Shown: in pieces, positions 6,359 to 13,359 of the stretch
How the letters are laid out: every line of letters starts with the position of its first letter
Numbering within the stretch: the first letter of the stretch is position 1
Source: Thermacetogenium sp. UBA4966
GTDB taxonomy: Bacteria; Bacillota; DSM-12270; Thermacetogeniales; Thermacetogeniaceae
Length of the DNA stretch: 24,681 nt
Direction: 5' to 3'
Assembly (NCBI GenBank): GCA_002397275.1
Contig: DHAA01000078.1
Coordinates: 38,408-63,088 of the forward strand
Notes under the pieces: generated by a model
Databases searched by the model: none
What the model was told of the DNA's origin: nothing
Seen by the model: only the letters and a program-made list of their open reading frames with translations
Position numbers and translations under genes: made by a program

Positions 6359-7411
6359 ATGAGCATAGTATTCCGCCCTTTAGGTTCGGAGACGAACATC
6401 TCTTCAGCTGCTCGGGGACAGATATTTCCGGTACAAATCCTGGATGCGGCGGAGGGCACGGCTACCGTTTCAGTAAACAGCGAAACACTGAAAGTAAAAA
6501 CAGAGGTTCCTTTGTCCAGGCATCAGGTTCTCCTTGTCCAGGAGGAGAAGACAGGAGACGGTGGTACAACCTGGCGGATTCTCAAGGATCTCTCGGCCAA
6601 AGGTACCGCGGGTAAAATCGGCCTTTCAACAGCTGACGAAATAATCCGCGCTTTGCGCTGGTTGGGTGCGCCTCTTACTGAGAATAATTTAGCGAGAGCC
6701 GGGCATTTCCTGGAGTTGCTCGGTGAACCGAACGCGGCCAATGTTTTAGCCGCGGCAACCTGCGCGAAAGCGGGCGTTTGCTCCGCGGATTTAATGCAGG
6801 CGATAGCGGCATTCGTTTCATCTTTGTTATTTGGCTCGCAGATGAAAGGCAGGCCGAATGATAAAAATCAGATATCTTCTTATCTGCGCCGCTGCTGTGA
6901 AGGTTTGCAGAGGGTGCTGCAACTCATAAGGGAGCATCCTCAATGTTCACTTGCAGAGGCGTTGCACAAATGTTTCCCTGGGAATGAGGAATTGGGCAGG
7001 CAGTTGCTCGGGGGACAGTTTTTTGCCCGGCTGCAGGAATTGGTTACGGGGGGCGTTTTTTATTACCTCCCGCTCTTTCTGCAATTGCCCATTGAAGTCG
7101 AGGCTTATCTCTCTCCATCACAACAGGGGGGTAAAAAGCAACTGCTGGTTGTGCTGCTGCTGGAGACGGAAAGTCTGGGCAGGGTGAGAATGGATTTGGT
7201 ATGGGGAGTAAAGAGAGATGTCCTGGAGGTGCGAGCCGTAGTGGAAAGACATGAAACGAAGGAACTCTTTGAAGACTGCTGGCCTGAACTAGCCGCCCGG
7301 CTAAAAAAAGGGGGCCTGCAGATGCAGTGGGCCGGATGCAGGGTGGGAGCGCTAGGCTTAGATGCGCCTCTCATGAAAAAGGCTCCACGTTCTTTTGATC
7401 TTCTTATATAA
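6359..7411 (+). CDS. FliK-like protein (flagellar hook-length control C-terminal domain), YlqG-type
   Basis: A 350-aa protein resembling the proteins encoded beside the FlhB-like YlqH in Firmicutes. The first two thirds are poorly conserved, with no membrane segment or signal peptide. The last 110 residues resemble the FliK C-terminal fold: LLVVLLLETESLGRVRMDLV, then LEVRAVVERHETKELFEDCW and PELAARLKKGG. In flagellar export, FliK's C-terminus contacts the FlhB cytoplasmic domain to switch substrate class. Here the next gene encodes just such an FlhB-like domain and no flagellar genes are present in the window. The real role of the pair is unknown. The ATG at 6359 follows the rnhB stop by 4 bases, with GGAGTAAGAGG as ribosome binding site. 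Confidence 0.7.
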   Translation: MSIVFRPLGSETNISSAARGQIFPVQILDAAEGTATVSVNSETLKVKTEVPLSRHQVLLVQEEKTGDGGTTWRILKDLSAKGTAGKIGLSTADEIIRALRWLGAPLTENNLARAGHFLELLGEPNAANVLAAATCAKAGVCSADLMQAIAAFVSSLLFGSQMKGRPNDKNQISSYLRRCCEGLQRVLQLIREHPQCSLAEALHKCFPGNEELGRQLLGGQFFARLQELVTGGVFYYLPLFLQLPIEVEAYLSPSQQGGKKQLLVVLLLETESLGRVRMDLVWGVKRDVLEVRAVVERHETKELFEDCWPELAARLKKGGLQMQWAGCRVGALGLDAPLMKKAPRSFDLLI

Positions 7412-7435
7412 TATAAAGATGAGGGAGGTCGCGCG

Positions 7436-7702
7436 GTGGACGATGATCCTCGCTATGCTGTAGCTTTAAAATATAATAAGGAGCGGGATGCTTCACCGCG
7501 GGTGATAGCTGCGGGACAAGGGGAAACAGCTGATCGTATTGTGGAAAAAGCGGACGCCGCGGGGGTCCCTTTATATGAGGACGGCAGTTTAGCGGCATTG
7601 TTGGTTAATACCCCTTTACACGAAGAAATACCGCCTGAACTTTATGAGGCTGTTGCTGAAGTGCTTGTGTTTATCTACTATCTTGATCAAAGGCTGAAGT
7701 AG
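7436..7702 (+). CDS. FlhB C-terminal-like protein (YlqH-type), lacking the NPTH motif
   Basis: An 88-aa soluble protein corresponding to the cytoplasmic substrate-specificity domain of FlhB/YscU. The start DPRYAVALKYNKERDASPRV aligns with the segment after the autocleavage site in FlhB, and the end IPPELYEAVAEVLVFIYYL is typical. Real FlhB carries NPTH just before YAVALKY and cleaves itself there. Here the equivalent residues are DDPR, so self-cleavage is not expected. No transmembrane part is present. GTG 7436 is preceded by GGGAGG at 7422-7427. Stand-alone FlhB-C proteins like this are widespread in Firmicutes and of unknown role. Confidence 0.8.
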   Translation: MDDDPRYAVALKYNKERDASPRVIAAGQGETADRIVEKADAAGVPLYEDGSLAALLVNTPLHEEIPPELYEAVAEVLVFIYYLDQRLK

Positions 7703-7717
7703 CGGGGTGATACGGTA

Positions 7718-8818
7718 ATGCGTATTCCTATTATTGATGCCCGGAAAGGTATGAGGGTTGCTCAAAATATTTATGGCAAGGAGGGGGAAGTTCTTTTAAG
7801 GGTTGGATCGGAGCTTTCTGAGGGCTTAATAGAGAGTCTCAGAAAGCGCGGTGTTTTTGCTATTGAAGTAGAAGAAGAGAATAAATCCTATGCTGTGGAA
7901 GAGGATGAGAAGGTAGATATCATTTCCAGGGAACTCAGGTCTGAGGCGGAAGAAATTGTCATGGATACCTGGAACGCCGCGCTTGAAGGGAAATCATTTT
8001 CCATGAGTAAGATAAAGCAGGTCGTAGAAGAGGTTATGGATGAGTTGTTGACAAAAGACTACGCTTTTTTGAAATTGGCGGATATCAGAGCATTAGATGA
8101 ATATACTTTTGCTCATTCGGTTAATGTGTGCGTGCTCTCTCTTCTCCTGGGGATTATTAAAAACTATTCGGAGAATCGCTTGTATGAACTGGGCGTGGGG
8201 GCGCTGTTGCATGATCTGGGTAAAACAATAATTCCGCCTGAGATACTCAATAAACCAGGCCCCCTGAATAATGAAGAGATGGCCATTGTACGAAAACACC
8301 CGGCTTATGGTTTTAGCCTTCTTTGCCAGGAACCCGATATAGCTTTCGGTTTAGCATTAATAGCCTACCAGCACCATGAGCGCTGTAATGGCGGGGGGTA
8401 TCCCCGGGGACTTGTCCAGGGGGAGATCCACGAATTTGCACAAATCGTCGCTATCGTAGATGTCTATGATGCGCTGACTTCAGATCGCCCCTACCGCAAG
8501 AGCCTTCTTCCTTACGAGGCGGTAGAGACGCTGGTGGCCATGAGCGCTCAGGAATTGAATTTTAGTATAGTTAAAATATTCCTGGAGAATGTGGATATCT
8601 ACCCGGTAGGGAGCATCGTGGAACTCAATGATCACTCTACAGGCATTATCGTAAGCGTTGATAAAAGCCTGCCGGTCAGACCGCTGATCAGAATGCTGGT
8701 CTGTGAAAATAATCACTATGTGTCTACAGGTACAGATATTAACCTTATGGAAAACAACACTCTTTTCATCAAAAAGGTGCTCGGCATCAATACCGCTTTA
8801 GCGGATAAACTGCTATGA
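7718..8818 (+). CDS. HD-GYP domain protein (putative cyclic-di-GMP phosphodiesterase)
   Basis: A 366-aa cytoplasmic protein. The N-terminal 115 residues form a small domain of the kind found before HD-GYP in Firmicutes. The HD-GYP domain (about 120-310) has H133, the HD pair H165-D166 in GALLHDLGKT, H194, the HH pair at 219-220 and the GYP-type loop HERCNGGGYPRGL. DALTSDRPYRK follows. These metal ligands are intact, so hydrolysis of cyclic-di-GMP or a related nucleotide is expected. The C-terminal 60 residues form a beta-rich tail containing VGSIVELNDHSTGIIVSV, common in this subfamily. No sensor, receiver or membrane segment is visible. ATG 7718 has GGGGTG upstream, and its stop overlaps yraN as ATGA. 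Confidence 0.92.
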   Translation: MRIPIIDARKGMRVAQNIYGKEGEVLLRVGSELSEGLIESLRKRGVFAIEVEEENKSYAVEEDEKVDIISRELRSEAEEIVMDTWNAALEGKSFSMSKIKQVVEEVMDELLTKDYAFLKLADIRALDEYTFAHSVNVCVLSLLLGIIKNYSENRLYELGVGALLHDLGKTIIPPEILNKPGPLNNEEMAIVRKHPAYGFSLLCQEPDIAFGLALIAYQHHERCNGGGYPRGLVQGEIHEFAQIVAIVDVYDALTSDRPYRKSLLPYEAVETLVAMSAQELNFSIVKIFLENVDIYPVGSIVELNDHSTGIIVSVDKSLPVRPLIRMLVCENNHYVSTGTDINLMENNTLFIKKVLGINTALADKLL

Positions 8819-9171
8819 CTTCTCCTCACAGTCTTGGATTGCTGGGCGAGGAAACGGCTCTTGCTTATTTATCCGGCCGGGGATACCGGCTCCTGGAGAG
8901 GAATTACCGCTGTAATTTAGGTGAAGTGGATTTGATCATGCTCGATGGCCATATCCTTGTTTTTATAGAGGTGAAAGCAAGGCGCAGCGAACGTTATGGA
9001 GAGCCGCAGGAAGCGGTAGGCTCGGTTAAACAGGCCAGAATCAGGAGACTGGCCGAACACTATCTGTTGTGTAAGGGGAGAGAAGAATGCCAGCCGCGTT
9101 TTGACGTTGTAACCGTCAGGTTTAAAAAATCAGGCCGCCATATCGTCGATCACTTTATTGATGCTTTTTGA
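8815..9171 (+). CDS. yraN: YraN family (UPF0102) endonuclease-like protein
   Basis: A 118-aa member of UPF0102, which has a restriction-endonuclease-like fold related to Holliday junction resolvases. The putative metal-binding core is NLGEVDLIMLDG (E37, D39) and VFIEVKARR (E52, K54), followed by the family segment QAVGSVKQARI-like EAVGSVKQARIRRLAEHYL. Start ATG 8815 overlaps the stop of the HD-GYP gene. Its biological substrate is not established. Confidence 0.92.
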   Translation: MTSPHSLGLLGEETALAYLSGRGYRLLERNYRCNLGEVDLIMLDGHILVFIEVKARRSERYGEPQEAVGSVKQARIRRLAEHYLLCKGREECQPRFDVVTVRFKKSGRHIVDHFIDAF

Positions 9172-9187
9172 TTGCGGGGGAGGAGCA

Positions 9188-10579
9188 ATGCTATCTAATA
9201 CTGTTATCAAAGAAATTAAAAAAATCGCAGGAAAAGAAAATGTATTAACAACCGAGGAAGAGCTGCTCTGTTACGCCTATGACAGCACTCCCCAATCCTA
9301 TACGCCTCAGCTTGTCGTCCGGCCCCGCTTTGCTGCGGAGATACAGGATATAGTTAAACTGGCTAACAAATACCGCATTCCCCTGGTTCCGCGCGGAGCG
9401 GGAACCGGGTTGAGCGGAGGTTCCCTGCCTGTCGAGGGCGGTATAGTTGTGGATTTAACCAGGATGAATAAAATATTGGAGATCGATGAAGATAATCTGG
9501 TCGCCGTTGTAGAACCAGGCGTGGTTACTCTGCAAATACAGCTGGAGGTAGAAGCGAAAGGGCTTTTCTACCCGCCGGATCCCGCCAGTCTCAAAACTTC
9601 TACCATCGGCGGCAATGTTGCCGAGTGCGCCGGCGGACCCCGCGCTTTTAAATATGGAGTGACTCGTGATTATGTGCTCGGCCTGGAGGTTGTCACGCCA
9701 GGCGGCGAGTTGATCAAGACCGGAGGGAAAACCGTCAAATCCGTGACCGGCTATGATCTAATACGCCTTTATACAGGGTCAGAGGGAACGCTGGGTATCA
9801 TTACCAAGGTATACCTGCGCCTGCTTCCTAAACCTGAGTCTAAAAAAACTCTGATGGCGGTTTACGATAGTATAGATGATGCCGCGCAAAGCGTCAGCCA
9901 GATTATCAAAAGGGGGATCATCCCCGTAACGCTGGAGATGATGGATGACCGGACCATCCAGTGCGTGGAAAAACACAGGTCTATGGGTTTGCCTCTGGAT
10001 GCGGGAGCGATCTTGATCATCGAGGTGGACGGCCCCCGGGTTTTGCTGGACAGCCAGGCACGGGAAGTAGCCCAGGTCTGCAGCGATTGCGGGGCGCGGG
10101 AGATAAAGATCGCAGAAACAGAAGAGGAGAGGGAAGGGATCTGGGCTGCGCGCAGGGCTGTTTCAGCAGCGGTCGTACAGATCAAACCCACAAAAATCAG
10201 CGAGGATATATCTGTCCCGCGCATGGCCATTCCTGAAATGGTGAGGAGGCTGAAGGAAATCGCCTCCAGGCACAATCTGGATCTTGTCATCTTCGGTCAC
10301 GCCGGTGATGGAAATCTGCATCCCAACATCCTTTGCGATCGAACAGACAGAGAAGAGATGGAGAGGGTGGAAAAAGCTGTCGGAGAGCTGTTTAAGGCGG
10401 CGGTAGAGCTGGGAGGAAGCCTCTCGGGCGAACATGGCATCGGCACGATGAAGGCGCCTTATTTGAAAGTGGAAACAGGCGAGGCAGGGTTTGAAGTGAT
10501 GAAAAGAATCAAAGAGGCCCTGGATCCCAACAATATACTTAACCCGGGTAAGATATTTTGGGGTGAAAGCGATGGATAA
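9188..10579 (+). CDS. glcD: FAD-linked 2-hydroxyacid oxidase subunit (GlcD-type glycolate/D-lactate dehydrogenase)
   Basis: A 463-aa flavoprotein of the PCMH/vanillyl-alcohol oxidase family that oxidises a 2-hydroxyacid such as glycolate or D-lactate. The FAD-binding domain contains PRGAGTGLSGGSLP (68-81), KTSTIGGNVAECAGGPRAFK around 136-155 and TGYDLIRLYTGSEGTLGI (187-204). The C-terminal cap carries FGHAGDGNLHPN (369-380) and SGEHGIGTMKAPYL (413-426). I chose ATG 9188 because GGGGGAGG at 9175-9182 is 5 bases upstream. The ATG at 9158 lies inside the end of yraN. The following gene encodes the Fe-S partner and overlaps by 8 bases. Exact substrate cannot be read from sequence, and no GlcE subunit is seen. 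Confidence 0.92.
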   Translation: MLSNTVIKEIKKIAGKENVLTTEEELLCYAYDSTPQSYTPQLVVRPRFAAEIQDIVKLANKYRIPLVPRGAGTGLSGGSLPVEGGIVVDLTRMNKILEIDEDNLVAVVEPGVVTLQIQLEVEAKGLFYPPDPASLKTSTIGGNVAECAGGPRAFKYGVTRDYVLGLEVVTPGGELIKTGGKTVKSVTGYDLIRLYTGSEGTLGIITKVYLRLLPKPESKKTLMAVYDSIDDAAQSVSQIIKRGIIPVTLEMMDDRTIQCVEKHRSMGLPLDAGAILIIEVDGPRVLLDSQAREVAQVCSDCGAREIKIAETEEEREGIWAARRAVSAAVVQIKPTKISEDISVPRMAIPEMVRRLKEIASRHNLDLVIFGHAGDGNLHPNILCDRTDREEMERVEKAVGELFKAAVELGGSLSGEHGIGTMKAPYLKVETGEAGFEVMKRIKEALDPNNILNPGKIFWGESDG

Positions 10580-11813
10580 AGACACCGTTCAAGAGTACCT
10601 CAACCGCTGCAGCAAATGCGGAGGATGCCAGGCGGTTTGCCCGCTTTATGGAGAAACGCAGAGCGAGCCGCTGGTGGCCAGAGGAAAGCTTTTTCTGATC
10701 AAAAACTACCTGGATGGAGAGCTGGATCTGTCCCCCAAGATGATGGATCTGATGAACCTCTGCCTGTTGTGCAAGGCCTGTACCGTTCAGTGTCCGAACA
10801 GTATACCTGTCGACGAGCTTGTTCTCTCTATTCGGCAGGAAATCGCGGATCAAAAAGGGATCTCTTTTGTCAAAAAGAATGTCTTTCAGCATCTCCTGCA
10901 GAACAACGGCAGACTGACCACGGCAGCCAAAGGGGCTTACCTTTATCAGCACAGCGGCCTGCAGTGGCTGCTTCGCAAAACCCATCTTCTTAATCTGCTG
11001 CCGGGAGGTATTGCGGATAAAGAAGGACTCCTGCCCAGGATGAGCAGGAGTCCTTTTCGGGCCCAGATACCGCAGATTATATCGTCACCTCATCCGCGGC
11101 TGCGAGTAGGCTATTATACAGGTTGTCTGACCAACTATGTGTTTACGGAAACCGGCCGTGCCGTTCTCCAGGTGCTGAAGAACCATCCCGTAGAAGTGAG
11201 CATTCCGGAACAGTGGTGCTGCGGGCTCCCGGCGCTGGCCAACGGTGATCAGGAGTCGGCGCTTCAGCTGGCCCGCAGAAATATAGAGGCTTTTCAGAAA
11301 GCCGGGGTCGACGTTATTATTACCGACTGCGCCTCATGCGGCAGCATGCTTCGTCAATACGGAGATCTTTTGGGCAGCGAAGAGGCGCGCTCCTTTGCCG
11401 GAAAGGTAATTGATTTCAGCCGGTTATTTGATGATCTTATTGATTTTGAGCCGGGAGAAAAAGAAGTGAAGGCTGTGGCGACCTACCATGATCCCTGTCA
11501 TCTTCGCCGCGGTCAGGGGGTCGCCGAAGCGCCCCGCAAATTGATCAGGGCGATTCCCGGGGTTACTTTCCAGGAGATGAAGGAAGCTGATCGCTGCTGC
11601 GGCGCCGCAGGCTCCTTCAATCTGTCCCACTATCATCTCTCAACCAAGATCGGGCGGCGGAAAGCGCTGAATATTAGAAATTCGGGAGCTGACATAGTAA
11701 CGACCGGGTGCCCCTCTTGTATTATGCAGATAGGGCATGTGCTGGAACTGGAAGAGCTGCCTGTTCAGGTGATGCATCTTGCCGAATTGGCGAGCAAGAC
11801 CTATGGAGAATGA
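10572..11813 (+). CDS. glcF: Fe-S/CCG-domain subunit of glycolate/D-lactate dehydrogenase (GlcF-type)
   Basis: A 413-aa electron-transfer partner of GlcD. Two 4Fe-4S motifs lie at the N-terminus: C13-C16-C19-C23 and C64-C67-C70-C74. Two cysteine-rich CCG domains follow, visible as GYYTGCLTNYVF, EQWCCGLPAL and TDCASCGSML, then YHDPCHLRRGQG, DRCCGAAGSF and TTGCPSCIMQ. These probably bind a non-cubane Fe-S centre and pass electrons to a quinone or other acceptor. ATG 10572 has GGGGTG at 10559-10564, and a GTG at 10563 overlaps that site. The gene contains an unusual terminator-like hairpin in the linker between its Fe-S and CCG parts (11023-11057). Confidence 0.92.
   Translation: MDKDTVQEYLNRCSKCGGCQAVCPLYGETQSEPLVARGKLFLIKNYLDGELDLSPKMMDLMNLCLLCKACTVQCPNSIPVDELVLSIRQEIADQKGISFVKKNVFQHLLQNNGRLTTAAKGAYLYQHSGLQWLLRKTHLLNLLPGGIADKEGLLPRMSRSPFRAQIPQIISSPHPRLRVGYYTGCLTNYVFTETGRAVLQVLKNHPVEVSIPEQWCCGLPALANGDQESALQLARRNIEAFQKAGVDVIITDCASCGSMLRQYGDLLGSEEARSFAGKVIDFSRLFDDLIDFEPGEKEVKAVATYHDPCHLRRGQGVAEAPRKLIRAIPGVTFQEMKEADRCCGAAGSFNLSHYHLSTKIGRRKALNIRNSGADIVTTGCPSCIMQIGHVLELEELPVQVMHLAELASKTYGE
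11023..11057 (+). other. Terminator-like hairpin inside glcF
   Basis: AAGGACTCCTGC (11023-11034) and GCAGGAGTCCTT (11044-11055) form a perfect 12-bp stem with a 9-base loop. The run TTTT spans 11054-11057. It encodes part of the linker KEGLLPRMSRSPF. The shape is that of an intrinsic terminator, though the T-run is short. Confidence 0.5.
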
Positions 11814-11826
11814 CGGGGGGAAAGCT

Positions 11827-12426
11827 TTGTATAAGGAGACATATCGTCAGGCCAGAGAACAATTTGCGGCTTCATCTGCGGAGCGAATGGCCGGCCTAAG
11901 CGGGGCTGTTTTCGATCCGGCGGCAAAAGAGATCAGGATCGTTTATTTAAACAGAGCCTATACGCTCTCTTACCCTGAGGCTCGGATCAGCTCTCTTCAA
12001 GATGCGGCGGAGCTGCCGATAGATGAACAGTCATTGATCCTGCAGTACTTAGCCCAGGCGTCCGGAGTTCCGATAAGCGGGCGCTGGATTTCTTTTGCCG
12101 AACTTCCTCATGGCATGCTGCACCACCAGCCCTTCGTCAGTGAGGCGATAGAGCCGCTGGCCAGGGCGTTTGGCGTGCAGCCTGAGAAACTCCTGATGAC
12201 GGCGCGCTCTTTAGGCGGAGAGGAATTAGGGGTAGGCGACGCCGGGGTGAGGATACCCGTTTTTCCTAGAATCCCGATGGCGGTGATTCTATGGGTCGCC
12301 GATGAGGAATTTCCTGCCCGAGCAAATATAATTTTTGACGCCTCGGCGCCCGGTTATCTAAGCACCGCGGCGTTATACGTATTGGGTATAGCGGTCTCCA
12401 AACACTTGCAAAAACTGGCCGCCTGA
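11827..12426 (+). CDS. DUF3786 domain-containing protein
   Basis: A protein of about 199 aa with the recognisable DUF3786 pattern. The segments are IRIVYLNRAYTLSYPEARI, EQSLILQYLAQASGVPISGR followed by WISFAELPHG, RSLGGEELGVGDAGVRIPVF, VILWVADEEFPARANIIFDA and YLSTAALYVLG. No signal peptide or membrane segment. The function of this family is not known to me. Start is uncertain: TTG 11827 has GGGGGG about 6 bases upstream, while ATG 11803 overlaps the end of glcF without a ribosome binding site. Its tight spacing to glcF suggests it shares the hydroxyacid dehydrogenase transcript. Confidence 0.75.
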   Translation: MYKETYRQAREQFAASSAERMAGLSGAVFDPAAKEIRIVYLNRAYTLSYPEARISSLQDAAELPIDEQSLILQYLAQASGVPISGRWISFAELPHGMLHHQPFVSEAIEPLARAFGVQPEKLLMTARSLGGEELGVGDAGVRIPVFPRIPMAVILWVADEEFPARANIIFDASAPGYLSTAALYVLGIAVSKHLQKLAA

Positions 12427-12442
12427 AAAGGAATAAAAAAAT

Positions 12443-12484
12443 CCCTCCTTTTTCATACTAATCATAAAGAAATTTGAAGGAGGG
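12443..12484 (+). promoter_or_regulatory. Hairpin that can hide the ribosome binding site of the next gene
   Basis: CCCTCCTT at 12443-12450 is the exact complement of AAGGAGGG at 12477-12484, which is the Shine-Dalgarno sequence of the gene starting at 12493. Read on the minus strand, the same stem is followed by a T-run (complement of the As at 12434-12441), so it could instead be a terminator for minus-strand transcripts. Confidence 0.5.
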
Positions 12485-12492
12485 TCCATCAA

Positions 12493-12795
12493 GTGTATAA
12501 TCTACATCCGGGTTTTAATATTTCTCCGGTACCCAGTAAAACCGGAGAAACGGTAAATGTCAGATACCATGGTTTGCTGGCGTCATCAGGCGCGGATCAG
12601 GTTTATATGCACACCGGTTACGGCGTAGGTTCCTGGCAGGGCATTTATGATCACTGCATGCATAAGGCGGGAAACGAGTGGGAAAGCAGCATCAAGATCG
12701 ACAGGGAGGGCCAATTCAACTTCTGTTTTAAAGACAGCGCCAATAATTGGGACGATAATAACGGCTTAAATTGGAGTTATAAAATAAAACGATGA
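12493..12795 (+). CDS. Small carbohydrate-binding-module protein (CBM25/53-like)
   Basis: A 100-aa single-domain protein resembling starch-binding modules of the CBM25/53 type. Visible are the opening FNISPVPSKTGETVNVRYHG, a VYMHTGYGVGSWQGIYDH strand pair, and the aromatic-rich end FCFKDSANNWDDNNGLNWSY. Such domains usually sit on secreted amylases. This one has no signal peptide, no catalytic domain and no membrane segment, so it may bind intracellular glycogen or another polysaccharide. GTG 12493 lies 8 bases after a very strong GGAGGG, which can be sequestered by the upstream hairpin. A strong terminator follows. It is probably monocistronic. Confidence 0.75.
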   Translation: MYNLHPGFNISPVPSKTGETVNVRYHGLLASSGADQVYMHTGYGVGSWQGIYDHCMHKAGNEWESSIKIDREGQFNFCFKDSANNWDDNNGLNWSYKIKR

Positions 12796-12801
12796 ACAAA
12801 T

Positions 12802-12836
12802 AAGGGAAAGGAGGGGACAGCCCCCTCTTTTCCCTT
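12802..12836. terminator. Terminator hairpin between convergent genes
   Basis: A 15-bp stem pairs 12802-12816 with 12822-12836 (one G-T wobble at 12810/12828) around a 5-base loop. It lies 6 bases after the + strand carbohydrate-binding gene and 5 bases from the end of the minus-strand DUF151 gene, so it may serve both. T-runs flanking it are short. Confidence 0.7.
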
Positions 12837-12841
12837 CCATA

Positions 12842-13321
12842 TTAATGCAAAGACTTTTTGATGTCATCCGGGCCGTCGATTCCCAGAATCTTTCTCAGCT
12901 CCTGCTGTTGACTCTCATCAACAAGTTCCTCCACCGAGAGTGTGTATTCCGCTAGCTTATCCGCAATAAAAATGGGCGAACCTGTTCGCAAGGCGAGAGC
13001 GATAGCGTCGCTCGGACGTGAATCCAACACACATTCCCCCGATAAGGTGAGGATATTTAATCTGGCATAATAGGTACCGTCATGGATATCGTTGATCTCT
13101 ACGCTGCGCAGTGAAGCTCCTAGATTTTCACAAACGGTTTTCAAAAGGTCATGCGTCATGGGCCTTTGGGTGATGACCCCCTGAAGTGCCATGGCGATAG
13201 ACTGGGCTTCAAGAGGCCCCACCCAAATGGGGAGAGCACGGTTTTTACCTTCATCGAACAGCAGAACTACAGGACTTAATGAGAGATCAAAGGCGATCTC
13301 TTTGACTTGTACGGGAATCAT
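12842..13321 (-). CDS. Bifunctional nuclease family protein (DUF151)
   Basis: A 159-aa protein of the DUF151/BFN family, some of whose plant and bacterial members have nuclease activity in vitro. The core IPVQVKEIAFDLSLSPVVLL opens the protein. LPIWVGPLEAQSIAMALQG is followed by RPMTHDLL and later by ECVLDSRPSDAIALALRTGS, which is the family signature. The C-terminal tail is acidic. I chose the start at 13321 (MIPVQVKEI) because a strong AAGGAGGG lies about 8 bases upstream. A longer frame to 13345 would include that ribosome binding site. It follows comM by 38 bases on the same strand and is probably co-transcribed with it. Cellular role uncertain. Confidence 0.87.
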   Translation of the reverse strand: MIPVQVKEIAFDLSLSPVVLLFDEGKNRALPIWVGPLEAQSIAMALQGVITQRPMTHDLLKTVCENLGASLRSVEINDIHDGTYYARLNILTLSGECVLDSRPSDAIALALRTGSPIFIADKLAEYTLSVEELVDESQQQELRKILGIDGPDDIKKSLH

Positions 13322-13359
13322 CTTGTTTTCCCTCCTTCCAAACACACCTTAACTCTATT

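Noticed and set aside
9862..10290. Antisense frame within glcD
   Set aside because: Shadow of a well-supported flavoprotein gene; low-complexity translation without domain features.
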